From Kitasatospora phosalacinea (GTDB taxonomy: Bacteria > Actinomycetota > Actinomycetes > Streptomycetales > Streptomycetaceae): 64,000 nt of DNA. The stretch is taken from contig NZ_JNWZ01000003.1 of the NCBI RefSeq assembly GCF_000716545.1, positions 153,845 through 217,844 of the forward strand, read 5' to 3'. How positions within the stretch are numbered: position 1 is the first letter of the stretch; every line of letters begins with the position of its first letter. Of this stretch, positions 7,572-16,759 are shown piece after piece. Both the position numbers and the translations under genes were made by a program. Under the pieces are notes generated by a model. It saw nothing but the letters and a program-made list of their open reading frames with translations. It was not told the origin of the DNA and did no database searches.

Positions 7572-8323
7572 ACTGGCTGGGCTGGCTGCACGACTTCTTC
7601 GCCGACCCGGCGCACCGCTCGGGCCCGGACTCGGTGGTCCACCGGGTGCTGGAGCACCTGGCGTTCTCCGCCGAGGCGCTGGGCCTGGCCGTGCTGGTGG
7701 CGCTGCCGCTGGGGCTGCTGATCGGCTACTCGGGCCGCGGCCTGTTCGTGGTGACGGCGCTGGCCGGCGTCGCCCGCGCGCTGCCGACGCTGGGCCTGGT
7801 GACGCTGGCGGTGCTGCTGGCGGGCGTCGGCGACGCGGCGGTGCTGCTGCCGCTGACGGCGCTGGCCGCGCCGCCGGTGCTGGTGGCCGCCGCCGAGGGG
7901 GTGCGCGGCACCGACCCGGACGTCCGGGACGCGGCCCGCGGCATCGGCCTGACCCACCCGCAGACGCTGCTGCGGGTGTGCGTGCCGGCCGCCGCGCCGA
8001 CCCTGCTGGCGGGCCTGCGGACGGCGTCGGTACAGGTGATCGCGACCGCCACGGTGGCCGCGTACGTCGGCCTCGGCGGCCTGGGCCGGTACGTGATCGA
8101 CGGGCTGGCCACCCGGAACTACCCGACCACGGTCGGCGGCGCCCTGCTGGTGGTGCTGCTGGCGGTGGCCGTCCAACTGCTGTTCGCCCTGCTGATCCGG
8201 CTCGCCGCGCCGCCCGGCACCCGCACCCGGGCCCGCCGCGCCGGCCGCACCGGCCGCACCGAAGAACCCGTACCCGTCGACGATCCCGCAAGCCCTCCCG
8301 CACTCGTGAAGGAAACCCCATGA
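7568..8323 (+). CDS. Osmoprotectant ABC transporter permease (second)
   Basis: A 251-residue permease of the OpuCD type. It has a short N-terminal cytoplasmic part, about six helices, and the EAA loop RDAARGIGLTHPQTLLRVCV that docks with the ATPase. The C-terminal 40 residues are an Arg/Pro-rich tail after the last helix, longer than usual. The GTG start overlaps the previous stop (GTGA) and its own stop overlaps the binding-protein gene (ATGA). Confidence 0.92.
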   Translation: MNWLGWLHDFFADPAHRSGPDSVVHRVLEHLAFSAEALGLAVLVALPLGLLIGYSGRGLFVVTALAGVARALPTLGLVTLAVLLAGVGDAAVLLPLTALAAPPVLVAAAEGVRGTDPDVRDAARGIGLTHPQTLLRVCVPAAAPTLLAGLRTASVQVIATATVAAYVGLGGLGRYVIDGLATRNYPTTVGGALLVVLLAVAVQLLFALLIRLAAPPGTRTRARRAGRTGRTEEPVPVDDPASPPALVKETP

Positions 8324-9258
8324 CGCCCCGTCCGGTCCGTATCGCCCTCGCCGTCGCCCTGCTGGCGGGTGCGGCGGCCTGCTCCTCCTCCGGCGGCAGC
8401 GACCCGCTGGCCGCGAAGTCGCCCGCCCCGGCGCCGTCCACCTCCGCCTCCGGGGCGGGTGCCGCGTCCGGGAAGACCGTGGTGGTCGGCTCGGCGAACT
8501 TCCCGGAGAACGTGCTGCTGGCCTCGATCTACTCGCAGGCCCTGCAGGCCAAGGGCGTGAAGGTGGAGGAGAAGTTCAACGTCGGCAGCCGGGAGGTGCT
8601 GTACGGGCAGTTGCAGTCCGGCGCGCTGACGGTGCTGCCGGAGTACAACGGCGCGCTGCTCGGCTACCTGGACGCCAAGTCCGCGGCCACCGGCAAGGAC
8701 GCGGTGAACACCGAGCTGAAGGCGAAGCTGCCGGCCGGGCTGGCGATCCTGGACTCGGCCGCAGCCGAGGACAAGGACTCGCTGACGGTCAGCCAGGAGA
8801 CCGCCGACAAGCTGGGCGTGAAGTCGATAGCCGACCTGGCGGGCAAGGCGCAGGACCTGGTGATCGGCGGCCCGCCGGAGTTCAAGTCCCGCCGCGAGCA
8901 GCAGCTCAAGGACGTCTACGGGCTGACGTTCAAGGAGTGGAAGCCGACCGGCGACACCACCGCCAACGCGCTGAAGGACGGCGGGATCCAGGTCGGCAAC
9001 GTGTTCACCACCGACCCGAAGATCGTCCAGTTGAAGCTGGTGCCGCTGGACGACCCGAAGAACCTGTTCAGTTCGCAGAACGTCACCCCGCTGGTGAACA
9101 CCGCCGGTCTGGACGCCACCGGGACGGCCGCGCTGAACGCGGTCTCGGCGAAGCTCGACACGGCCGGACTGACCGCGTTGATGAAGCGGGTCGCGGTCGA
9201 CAAGGAGGACCCGTCGGCGGTCGCCAAGAGCTGGCTGAAGGGCGCCGGCCTGAGCTGA
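8320..9258 (+). CDS. Osmoprotectant ABC transporter substrate-binding lipoprotein
   Basis: A 312-residue lipoprotein of the OpuAC/ProX family. The signal peptide ends in GAAAC with the lipidated Cys at about residue 21, followed by a Ser/Ala/Pro linker. The binding domain begins with VVVGSANFPENVLLASIYSQ, the usual start of this family, and has EYNGALL near residue 107. The start is ATG 8320 with GAAGGA upstream. It completes the importer; ligands of the family are betaine, choline, carnitine or ectoine, and the exact one cannot be read from the sequence. A strong terminator follows at 9279. Confidence 0.92.
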   Translation: MTPRPVRIALAVALLAGAAACSSSGGSDPLAAKSPAPAPSTSASGAGAASGKTVVVGSANFPENVLLASIYSQALQAKGVKVEEKFNVGSREVLYGQLQSGALTVLPEYNGALLGYLDAKSAATGKDAVNTELKAKLPAGLAILDSAAAEDKDSLTVSQETADKLGVKSIADLAGKAQDLVIGGPPEFKSRREQQLKDVYGLTFKEWKPTGDTTANALKDGGIQVGNVFTTDPKIVQLKLVPLDDPKNLFSSQNVTPLVNTAGLDATGTAALNAVSAKLDTAGLTALMKRVAVDKEDPSAVAKSWLKGAGLS

Positions 9259-9278
9259 TCCGCGCCGCCGCGAGCCGT

Positions 9279-9319
9279 CCGTCGGCCCCGCCCCGAGCAG
9301 TCGGGGGCGGGGCCGACGG
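9279..9319 (+). terminator. Intrinsic-type terminator after ABC operon
   Basis: A perfect 16-bp stem: CCGTCGGCCCCGCCCC at 9279-9294 with GGGGCGGGGCCGACGG at 9304-9319 and a 9-nt loop, 20 bp after the binding-protein stop. There is no long U-tract, as is usual in streptomycetes. Confidence 0.8.
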
Positions 9320-9390
9320 CACGTCAAGGGCCCCATCCCCAAGGCTTGGCAAAGCTCCGGGCCGGCCTCGCCGGGGAACTGGAAAGAGTC

Positions 9391-9417
9391 TTGACAGACG
9401 CAGTGGTCCAGACCAAC
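9391..9417 (+). promoter_or_regulatory. Chitinase promoter with DasR-like operator
   Basis: TTGACA, a consensus -35 element, lies at 9391-9396. AGTGGTCCAGACCAAC at 9402-9417 matches 12 of 16 positions of the DasR-responsive element ACTGGTCTAGACCACT, with the TGGTC/GACCA arms intact. The operator fills the spacer and reaches the expected -10 position, so a bound repressor would block RNA polymerase. Within the 328-bp gap 9259-9586 this and the terminator are the only signals seen. Confidence 0.65.
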
Positions 9418-9586
9418 CATGAGTCCGCTGTACTTCCCGACCGGGACGCATCGTGGGGGTGTGACCACCGGCCGGGGCGAGCCGTACTGCCCCGCACCAC
9501 CCCGGCAATCCCTGTACCAGGCCGACCCCCGCCCCGTGCCCGAACACCGGCACGCGGGCCACCCTTCCATGCCTGATGGAGACTCG

Positions 9587-11635
9587 ATGCGCCTTCACCG
9601 ACCACTCCAAGCGCTGCTCGCCACGGGCGCGATGGCGGCCGCCTCGCTGGGGCTGATCTCCGCCCCCGCGCAGGCCGCCACCCCGCTGCCGCAGCACGTC
9701 TTCGCCCCGTACTTCGAGGCCTGGACGGGCGAGAGCCCGGCCGCCCTGGCCGCGCAGTCCGGTGCCAAGCACCTCACCATGGCGTTCCTCCAGGCCGCCA
9801 CCAAGGGCTCCTGCACCGCGCTGTGGAACGGCGACACCTCGATGCCGGTGTCCAGCTCCGTCTTCGGCGCCGACATCAACACCATCCGCGCCAACGGCGG
9901 CGACGTGATCCCGTCCTTCGGCGGCTACACCGCGGACAACACGGGCACCGAGATCGCCGACTCCTGCACGGACGTCAACCAGATCGCCGCGCAGTTCGAG
10001 AACGTCATCACCACCTACGACGTCTCCCGGATCGACCTGGACATCGAGGACAACTCGCTGACCAACACGGCCGGCATCGACCGCCGCAACAAGGCGATCA
10101 AGATCGTCGAGGACTGGGCGGCGGCCAACGGCCGCAGCATCCAGTTCGGTTACACCCTGCCGACCACCACCAGCGGCCTGGCCTCCAGCGGCCTGGCAGT
10201 GCTGAAGAACGCGGTCACCAACAACGCGCGGATCGACGTCGTCAACATGATGACGTTCGACTACTACGACAACCAGTCGCACGACATGGCCGCGGACACC
10301 CAGACCTCCGCGCAGGGCCTGTACAACCAGCTGGCGAAGCTGTACCCGACGAAGACCGCGGCCCAGCTGTGGGGCATGATCGGCATCACCGAGATGGTCG
10401 GCATCGACGACTTCGGCGCCGCCGAGACCTTCACCGTCGCCAACGCCACCACGGTCTACAACTGGGCCGTCTCCAAGGGCATCAACACGCTGTCCTTCTG
10501 GGCGCTGCAGCGTGACAACGGCGGCTGCCCGGGCACCAGCGGATCGGACAGCTGCTCCGGCATCGCGCAGGGCACCTGGGACTTCAGCCGCATCTTCTCG
10601 AAGTTCACCAGCTCCTCGGTGCCGGCGAACGACTTCTCGGTGTCGCTGAGCCCGGCCTCCGGCTCGGTCGCGGCCGGCTCCGCCACCTCGGCGACGGTCA
10701 ACACCGCGGTCACCTCCGGCTCGGCCCAGAGCGTCAACCTGTCGGTGACCGGCGCCCCGGCCGGCGTCACCGCCTCGCTGAGCCCCTCCACCGTCACCGC
10801 GGGCGGCTCCGCCACCCTGAACGTCTCCACCACCTCGGGCGTCGCCAACGGCAGCTACCCGCTGACCGTGACCGGCACCGGCGCGAGCGGCACCCACTCG
10901 GCGACGTACACCCTGACCGTCACCGGCGGCACCACCGCCTCCGACTTCTCGGTCTCCCTGTCGCCCGCTGCGGGCTCCGTCCAGGCCGGCTCGGCGGTCT
11001 CCAGCACCGTGAGCACCGCGGTCACCTCCGGCACCGCCGCGAGCGTCAACCTGACGGTCTCCGGCGCCCCGGCCGGCGTCACCGCCTCGCTGAGCCCCTC
11101 CACCGTCACCGCGGGCGGCTCCGCCACCCTGAACGTCTCCACCACCGCCTCGGCGGCCCCGGGCACCTACACCCTGACCGTCACCGGCACCGGCGCGGGC
11201 AAGACCCACACCGCCACCTACGCGCTGACCGTCAACGGCACCACCCCGCCCCCCACCGGCCTGAGCAACGGCGACCTGGAGAGCGGCAACCTCGCCCCGT
11301 GGACCTGCCAGAGCGGCGGCGCGGTCGTCACCTCCCCGGTGCACGGCGGCTCCAAGGCCCTGAAGGCCGTCCCGACCGCCGGCGCCACCGGCGAGTGCGG
11401 CCAGACCGTCACCCTGGCCCCGAACCACGCGTACACCCTGACCGCCTGGGTCCAGGGCCCGTACTCGTACGTCGGTGTCAGCGGCGGCGCCACCGCCTCC
11501 TCCTGGGCGAACGGCTCCTCCTGGACCAAGCTGACCGTCCCGTTCACCACCGGCGCCAACGGCACCGTCACGGTCTACCTGCACGGCTGGTACGGCCAGG
11601 GCGCGGTCTACGGCGACGACTTCTCGATCGCCTGA
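9587..11635 (+). CDS. Secreted chitinase, glycoside hydrolase family 18
   Basis: A 682-residue secreted enzyme that cleaves chitin. The signal peptide ends with AQA near residue 30. The GH18 barrel spans about 35-345 and carries the catalytic run IDLDIED with Asp150, Asp152 and Glu154. Two tandem Ig-like repeats of about 100 residues begin with DFSVSLSP at about 349 and 453, separated from a C-terminal carbohydrate-binding module (about 558-682, beginning GLSNGDLESGNLAPW). The ATG at 9587 follows TGGAG; a DasR-like operator lies upstream, which fits control by N-acetylglucosamine. The GC composition is slightly lower than that of its neighbours. Confidence 0.93.
   Translation: MRLHRPLQALLATGAMAAASLGLISAPAQAATPLPQHVFAPYFEAWTGESPAALAAQSGAKHLTMAFLQAATKGSCTALWNGDTSMPVSSSVFGADINTIRANGGDVIPSFGGYTADNTGTEIADSCTDVNQIAAQFENVITTYDVSRIDLDIEDNSLTNTAGIDRRNKAIKIVEDWAAANGRSIQFGYTLPTTTSGLASSGLAVLKNAVTNNARIDVVNMMTFDYYDNQSHDMAADTQTSAQGLYNQLAKLYPTKTAAQLWGMIGITEMVGIDDFGAAETFTVANATTVYNWAVSKGINTLSFWALQRDNGGCPGTSGSDSCSGIAQGTWDFSRIFSKFTSSSVPANDFSVSLSPASGSVAAGSATSATVNTAVTSGSAQSVNLSVTGAPAGVTASLSPSTVTAGGSATLNVSTTSGVANGSYPLTVTGTGASGTHSATYTLTVTGGTTASDFSVSLSPAAGSVQAGSAVSSTVSTAVTSGTAASVNLTVSGAPAGVTASLSPSTVTAGGSATLNVSTTASAAPGTYTLTVTGTGAGKTHTATYALTVNGTTPPPTGLSNGDLESGNLAPWTCQSGGAVVTSPVHGGSKALKAVPTAGATGECGQTVTLAPNHAYTLTAWVQGPYSYVGVSGGATASSWANGSSWTKLTVPFTTGANGTVTVYLHGWYGQGAVYGDDFSIA
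10749..11146 (+). repeat. 86-bp exact direct repeat inside the chitinase gene
   Basis: Bases 10749-10834 are identical to 11061-11146 (offset 312 bp, a multiple of three). Each copy encodes the APAGVTASLSPSTVTAGGSA core of one Ig-like domain. Identity at the DNA level, including third positions, points to a recent duplication or gene conversion between the two domains. Confidence 0.9.
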
Positions 11636-11663
11636 CCCCCGCTCAGCCGAAGGGCCGGGCCCG

Positions 11664-12935
11664 TCAGCGCTCCCGGCACAGCGGCAGGTACGACCCGAGC
11701 GCCAGCAGCGCGCAGCCCAGCACGACCGCGCCGAGCGCCGTCGCGGACGGGCGGCCGCCCAGGCTGCTGAGCGGGGCGACCACCGCGCCGCACAGGTAGG
11801 TGCCGGTGCCCAGCAGCGCGGACGCCGAGCCGGCGGCGTGCGGGGCCATGGTCAGCGCCCGGCCGTTGGCGTTCGGCAGGATGACGCCCATCGAGGCCAT
11901 CAGCAGCGTCAGCGCGGGCCACACCCCGGCCAGGCCGGGGTCCCACACGGTGGTGCACAGCACCACGGCCCCGCCGGCCGCCGCGGCGACGGACAGGCCG
12001 CCCAGCAGCAGCGCCCGTTCGGAGTACCGCTGCACCAGGAAGCGGCCGTTGAACTGGGTGGCGACCAGCAGCGCGACGGAGTTGACGGCGAACACCAGGC
12101 TGTAGGTCTGCGGGGTGATCCGGTACACCTCCTGCAGCACCACCGAGGAGCCGCCGACGTACGCGAACAGCGCGCCGAAGGCGAAGGTGCCGGTCAGCAG
12201 GTAGCCGAGGAACAGCCGGTCGCGCAGCAGCCCGCCGATCGCCCGGACGGTGGTGCCGAGGCCGCCGCCGTGCCGCCGTTCGGGCGGCAGCGTCTCGTGG
12301 ACGCCGAACGCGCAGGCGACGGTGAGCACCGCGCCGAGCAGGGCGAGCGTGACGAAGGTGCCGCGCCAGTCGGTGACGTGCAGCAGTTGGGCGCCGGCCA
12401 GCGGGGCGACGATCGGGGCGAGCCCGGATATCAGGCCCATGGTGGCCAGGAAGCGGATCATCGCGGCCCCCTCCAGCCGGTCGCGGACCACCGCCCGGGC
12501 GATCACCAGCGCGGCCGAGCCCGCGGCGCCCTGCACCACCCGGCCCGCGACCAGCACCGGCATCGAGCCGGCGAACGCGCACAGCAGGCTGGCGGCGGTG
12601 TACGCGGCCAGGCCCGCCAGCATCGGGCGGCGGCGGCCGAGGCGGTCGCTGAGCGGGCCGAACAGCAGCTGGCCGATCACCATGCCGAGCAGCGAACCGG
12701 TCAGGGTGAGCTGGGCGGCGGGGGCGGTGGAGTGCAGGTCGGCGGTCAGGTCGGGCAGTGCGGGCAGGTACAGGTCGGTGGTGAACGGCCCGAGCGCGAC
12801 GAGGCTGCCCAGGGTGATCACGGTGGCGGCGGCGAACGGGGCGCGCCCCGGGGTCTCCGGGCGCACCTCCTCCGGCCGGAACGGGACGGCGGTCGCGCTC
12901 CGGTCGCCGTCGGGGCCGACGGTCGGGCCTGGCAT
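11664..12935 (-). CDS. Bcr/CflA-type multidrug efflux MFS transporter
   Basis: A 423-residue 12-helix permease of the drug:H+ antiporter DHA1 group. After a polar N-terminus the first helix contains the Bcr/CflA hallmark FTTDLYLPALPDL; motif A is GPLSDRLGRRRPML. The ATG at 12935 has AGGAG a few bases upstream, so it is preferred over the GTG at 12947. It converges with the chitinase gene, with only 28 bp between stops. Substrates of relatives include bicyclomycin, florfenicol and related drugs, but the substrate here is unknown. Confidence 0.9.
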   Translation of the reverse strand: MPGPTVGPDGDRSATAVPFRPEEVRPETPGRAPFAAATVITLGSLVALGPFTTDLYLPALPDLTADLHSTAPAAQLTLTGSLLGMVIGQLLFGPLSDRLGRRRPMLAGLAAYTAASLLCAFAGSMPVLVAGRVVQGAAGSAALVIARAVVRDRLEGAAMIRFLATMGLISGLAPIVAPLAGAQLLHVTDWRGTFVTLALLGAVLTVACAFGVHETLPPERRHGGGLGTTVRAIGGLLRDRLFLGYLLTGTFAFGALFAYVGGSSVVLQEVYRITPQTYSLVFAVNSVALLVATQFNGRFLVQRYSERALLLGGLSVAAAAGGAVVLCTTVWDPGLAGVWPALTLLMASMGVILPNANGRALTMAPHAAGSASALLGTGTYLCGAVVAPLSSLGGRPSATALGAVVLGCALLALGSYLPLCRER

Positions 12936-13007
12936 GGGGCTCCTCACGGGTGGCGGGGTACGCGCACCGTCCTATCCCATCGGGCCGCACCCGGGAAAGC
13001 CGGAGTC

Positions 13008-13475
13008 CTAGGGGACGACTGGACCGTTCGGGGCCGCGCTGCGGCTGGCGGCGACCACCGCGGCGTCCTGCCAGCCGTACAGCTGGTCGCCGACCAGGGC
13101 GACGTCGTACAGGCCGCAGTGCGCGGTGGCCCGCTGCGGGGCGTCGGCCGGGAACCAGGGGGCGCTGAGGCGGACGCCGCCGAGCGGGCCTCCGCTGGTG
13201 CATCCGGCGGGCAGCGCGCGCTCCGGCAGGGTGGCGCGGATCAGCCGGTCGCCCTGCCGGTCGGAGCCGAGCAGGACGACCCCGGTGGCGGAGTCCGGCA
13301 GCCAGCCCGGCGCCGCGCCACGGCGGTCGGCCTTGGCGGCGGCCCCGCTGGGGTAGCGGGCGGTGTGGTCCATCCGGTCCTGCATCCGCTGGAACGCCGC
13401 GGGTGCCACCATCACCAGCAGCATCACGGCGGCCGCTGCCCCCAGCACCACCGTCGCCGCCCGTCCGCCGCGCAT
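13008..13475 (-). CDS. Membrane-anchored protein of unknown function
   Basis: A 155-residue protein with one N-terminal membrane helix (about residues 8-24, ATVVLGAAAAVMLLVMVAPA) and an extracytoplasmic domain containing two cysteines (in PAGCTSGG and AHCGLYD) that could form a disulfide. No family was recognised. The ATG at 13475 follows GAGGAC; a longer in-frame extension upstream to 13724 is Arg/Gly-rich and is treated as spurious. It is transcribed in the same direction as the Bcr/CflA gene, 72 bp before it. Confidence 0.65.
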   Translation of the reverse strand: MRGGRAATVVLGAAAAVMLLVMVAPAAFQRMQDRMDHTARYPSGAAAKADRRGAAPGWLPDSATGVVLLGSDRQGDRLIRATLPERALPAGCTSGGPLGGVRLSAPWFPADAPQRATAHCGLYDVALVGDQLYGWQDAAVVAASRSAAPNGPVVP

Positions 13476-13645
13476 CGTCCTCGCCCCTTCTCGCCGTCCC
13501 CGTCCCCGTCCCCGTCCTTCCATGGTGGCGGCGCCCACCCCCGGGATCCATGCGCACCAGGTACCGACCCCGGTCCACCGCAAGTCGGACCCCGCCTCCC
13601 GGGACCAGGACTTCCGGCGGACCCGGCACCCCCCGCGAGGGGGAC

Positions 13646-13759
13646 TCAGCGGTACTCGCGCACCACCTGGATCTCCCCCACCAGGTGCCGGTTGAACTCC
13701 TCCAGCTCCTCCGCGGGCACCCACAGTTCGAGGATGGTCTCGCCACCGGCCCGGCGCAC
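13646..13759 (-). CDS. Candidate small protein, 37 residues
   Basis: From GTG 13759 to TGA 13646 the frame reads VRRAGGETILELWVPAEELE and then EFNRHLVGEIQVVREYR. The amphipathic, charged composition and the acidic/aromatic balance look like real protein, unlike the other frames here. GGAG lies 9 nt before the GTG, and a GCGA-loop hairpin with five G-C pairs (13632-13645) directly follows the stop. The frame is open further upstream (SRRPERYP) so the true start could be an upstream non-ATG codon. Function unknown. Confidence 0.45.
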   Translation of the reverse strand: MRRAGGETILELWVPAEELEEFNRHLVGEIQVVREYR

Positions 13760-13883
13760 GGGGTACCGCTCCGGGCGCCTCGACCAGCGCCGGGTCCCCG
13801 TCAGCGGGTGGTGGTCGGTGCCTGTCGCGTCGTCATGCCGCCCATCCTGGCCGCCCGGCCGCCTGCGGACCAGCGGTTTTCCG

Positions 13884-15053
13884 TCAGCGGTAGGCGGATT
13901 CGCCGGTGATCGCCTCGCCGAGGACCAGGGTGTGGATCTCGGCGGTGCCCTCGTAGGTGAGCACCGACTCCAGGTTGTTGGCGTGCCGGAGCACCGGGTA
14001 GGCGGTGGTGATGCCGTTGGCGCCGAGGACGGTGCGGGCGGTGCGGGCGATCTCCAGCGCGGTGCGGACGTTGTTGAGCTTGCCGAAGGAGATGTGCGCG
14101 CTCTGGGCGCGGCCCTCGTCCTTGAGCCGGCCGATCCGCACGGCGACCAGGTACGCCTTCTCCAACTCCAGTGCCATGTCGACGAGTTTCTGCTGGGTGA
14201 GCTGGAAGCCGCCGATCGGACGGCCGAACTGGACGCGGTCGCGGGCGTACTCGACGGCGGCCCGGTAGCAGTCGCGGGCGGCGCCGACGGTGCCCCACAG
14301 GATCCCGTAGCGGGCCTCGCCGAGCGAGGAGAGCGGGGCGCGCAGGCCGCGGGCCTGCGGCAGCATCGCGTCGGCGGGCAACCGGACGCCGTCGAAGGCG
14401 AGTTCGCTGGTGACGGAGGCGCGCAGGGAGAGCTTTCCGGGGATGTCGTGGGCGGTGAAGCCGGGGGTGCCGCGCGGGACGAGGAAGCCGCGCACGCCGT
14501 CCTCGGTGGCGGCCCAGACCACCGCGACGTCGGAGACCGAGCCGTTGGTGATCCACGTCTTGGTGCCGTCGAGGATCCAGTCGCCGCCGTCGCGCCGGGC
14601 CCGGGTGCGCATCGACGCCGGGTCGGAGCCGGCCTCCGGTTCGGTCAGGCCGAAGCAGCCGACGGCCCGGCCGGCGGCCAGCTCCGGCAGCCAGTGCCGC
14701 TTCTGCTCCTCGGAGCCGAAGGCGTGGATGGAGCGCATCGCCAGCGAGCCCTGCACCGAGACGAAGCTGCGCAGCCCCGAGTCGGCGGCCTCCAGCTCCA
14801 TGCAGGCCACCCCGTACTCGGTGGCCGTGGAGCCGGTGCAGCCGTAGCCCTCCAGGTGCATCCCGAGGACGCCCAGCTCGCCGAGTTCCGGGGCGAGTTC
14901 CCGCACCGGGAAGGTGCCCCGCTCGTACCAGTCGGCGATCCGCGGGCGCACCCGCCGGCCGGTGAAGGCGCGGACGCTGTCGCGGATCAGCCGCTCGTCC
15001 TCGGTGAGCAGTTCGTCGACGCCGAGCAGGTCGAGCGGGTCGGGGGTGGTCAC
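13884..15053 (-). CDS. Acyl-CoA dehydrogenase, glutaryl-CoA dehydrogenase-like
   Basis: A 389-residue FAD enzyme. The three acyl-CoA dehydrogenase domains are present; the FAD/substrate loop [12 protein letters not shown] and the C-terminal YEGTAEIH with candidate catalytic base Glu368 are clear. The YEGT position of the base and the whole pattern are typical of the glutaryl-CoA dehydrogenase branch, which oxidises and decarboxylates glutaryl-CoA to crotonyl-CoA in lysine and tryptophan breakdown; an isovaleryl or other short-chain role cannot be ruled out. The GTG at 15053 follows GAGGAG. A TACCG/CGGTA palindrome lies 80 bp upstream. Confidence 0.88.
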   Translation of the reverse strand: MTTPDPLDLLGVDELLTEDERLIRDSVRAFTGRRVRPRIADWYERGTFPVRELAPELGELGVLGMHLEGYGCTGSTATEYGVACMELEAADSGLRSFVSVQGSLAMRSIHAFGSEEQKRHWLPELAAGRAVGCFGLTEPEAGSDPASMRTRARRDGGDWILDGTKTWITNGSVSDVAVVWAATEDGVRGFLVPRGTPGFTAHDIPGKLSLRASVTSELAFDGVRLPADAMLPQARGLRAPLSSLGEARYGILWGTVGAARDCYRAAVEYARDRVQFGRPIGGFQLTQQKLVDMALELEKAYLVAVRIGRLKDEGRAQSAHISFGKLNNVRTALEIARTARTVLGANGITTAYPVLRHANNLESVLTYEGTAEIHTLVLGEAITGESAYR

Positions 15054-15133
15054 GGTCGGGCTCCTCGGAGGGTTCGGGGGTGCGAGCGAGGGGGCACGGG
15101 GCACACGGGTGCGCGGGTGCGTCACGCCGTCCT

Positions 15134-15145
15134 TACCGGTCGGTA
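15134..15145. promoter_or_regulatory. TACCG-GT-CGGTA palindrome
   Basis: Perfect 5-bp arms with a 2-bp centre, between the divergent acyl-CoA dehydrogenase (start 15053) and fumC (start 15259). The form is that of a TetR-family operator, a family that often controls acyl-CoA dehydrogenases in actinomycetes. No TetR gene is adjacent. Confidence 0.4.
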
Positions 15146-15258
15146 CGCCGCGCGGTCAAGGGCGCCACGGCGGGCCCGGTTCGCCGACACGCTGCCGCGG
15201 CGCGCCGGGAATGCCGGGCGCCCGTGGAAGGCTGACCGGTCCAGGAGGTGTACCGACC

Positions 15259-16674
15259 ATGGCGGACGGACAGCAGGAACGGCAGTGGCGGACCGAGCAC
15301 GACTCGATGGGCGAGGTGCGCGTCCCGGCGGCGGCGAAGTGGCGGGCGCAGACCCAGCGGGCGGTGGAGAACTTCCCGGTGTCCGGGCAGCGCCTGGAGC
15401 GCGCCCACATCGCGGCGCTGGCCCGGATCAAGGCGGCGGCGGCCACCGTCAACGCCGAACTGGGCGTCCTGGACGGGGAGACGGCCGCGGCGATCCGCTC
15501 GGCCGCCGAGGAGGTGGCCGAGGGCCGCTGGGACGACCAGTTCCCGGTGGACGTGTTCCAGACCGGGTCCGGCACCTCCTCCAACATGAACGCCAACGAG
15601 GTGATCGCCACCCTGGCCGCCGAGCGGCTGGGCCGCCCGGTCCATCCGAACGACCAGGTCAACGCCTCGCAGTCGTCGAACGACGTCTTCCCGTCCTCGA
15701 TCCACATCGCGGCGACGGGCGCCGTCCTGCACGAGCTGGTCCCGGCCCTGGAGCACCTGGCGGGCGCGCTGGAGGCCAAGTCGGCGGAGTTCGCCGAGAC
15801 GGTCAAGTCCGGCCGCACCCACCTGATGGACGCCACCCCCGTCACCCTCGGCCAGGAGTTCGGCGGCTACGCGGCCCAGGTCAGGTACGGCGTCGAGCGG
15901 CTGCACGCGACGCTCCCCCGGGTCGCCGAACTCCCGCTCGGCGGCACGGCCGTGGGCACCGGCATCAACACCCCGCCCGGTTTCTCCGCCGCCGTCATCG
16001 CCGAGGTCGCCCGGGCCACCGGCCTGCCGCTGACCGAGGCGCGCAACCACTTCGAGGCCCAGGGCGCCCGGGACGGCCTGGTCGAGCTGAGCGGCCAACT
16101 GCGCACCGTCGCCACCGGATTCACCAAGATCGCCAACGATCTGCGCTGGATGGGCTCGGGCCCGCGCACCGGCCTGGCCGAGATCAACCTCCCGGACCTG
16201 CAGCCCGGCTCCTCGATCATGCCCGGCAAGGTCAACCCCGTGCTGCCCGAGGTGGTCCTGATGGTCGCCGCGCAGGTCATCGGCAACGACACCACCGTCA
16301 CGGTGGCCGGCGCGAGCGGGAACTTCGAGCTCAACGTGATGCTCCCCGTCATCGCCCGCAACGTGCTGGAGTCCGTCCGCCTGCTGGCCGCCGCCGCCCG
16401 CCTGCTCGCCGACCGCACCGTCTCCGGCATCACCGCCAACGCGGAGCGCGCCCGCGAGTACGCCGAGTCCTCCCCGTCCGTCGTCACCCCGCTCAACCGC
16501 TACCTCGGTTACGAGGAGGCGGCGAAGGTCGCCAAGCAGTCCCTCGCCGAACGCCGGACCATCCGCCAGGTCGTCCTCGACCGCGGCTACGTGGAGCGCG
16601 GCCTGCTCACCGAGGCGCAGCTCGACGAGGCGCTGGACGTGCTGCGGATGACCCGCCCGCAGGACGCCGGCTGA
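15259..16674 (+). CDS. fumC: Fumarate hydratase, class II
   Basis: A 471-residue fumarase that interconverts fumarate and L-malate in the citric acid cycle. The superfamily signature [11 protein letters not shown] starts at residue 317 with the catalytic Ser in SS; His188 in [11 protein letters not shown] is the paired base, and [14 protein letters not shown] binds substrate. The length is right for a class II, iron-independent enzyme. ATG 15259 follows GGAGG. Aspartase has the same fold, but the [10 protein letters not shown] segment and overall pattern favour fumarase. The homogentisate operon 2.4 kb away yields fumarate as a product. Confidence 0.93.
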   Translation: MADGQQERQWRTEHDSMGEVRVPAAAKWRAQTQRAVENFPVSGQRLERAHIAALARIKAAAATVNAELGVLDGETAAAIRSAAEEVAEGRWDDQFPVDVFQTGSGTSSNMNANEVIATLAAERLGRPVHPNDQVNASQSSNDVFPSSIHIAATGAVLHELVPALEHLAGALEAKSAEFAETVKSGRTHLMDATPVTLGQEFGGYAAQVRYGVERLHATLPRVAELPLGGTAVGTGINTPPGFSAAVIAEVARATGLPLTEARNHFEAQGARDGLVELSGQLRTVATGFTKIANDLRWMGSGPRTGLAEINLPDLQPGSSIMPGKVNPVLPEVVLMVAAQVIGNDTTVTVAGASGNFELNVMLPVIARNVLESVRLLAAAARLLADRTVSGITANAERAREYAESSPSVVTPLNRYLGYEEAAKVAKQSLAERRTIRQVVLDRGYVERGLLTEAQLDEALDVLRMTRPQDAG

Positions 16675-16759
16675 CGGCCCGCCACCGACCCTCCGTCCGC
16701 CCGCGCCGCATCCTTCCGGCTCCCCCGGGTAGGAGGCGGGCGGAAGGGAAGGTGATCAC

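Noticed and set aside
13494..13517. CCCCGT simple repeat
   Set aside because: Short low-complexity run, common in this base composition, with no evident role.
13801..14556. Antisense frame within the acyl-CoA dehydrogenase gene
   Set aside because: Arg/Pro-rich with no domain; a shadow of the gene on the same strand in another phase.
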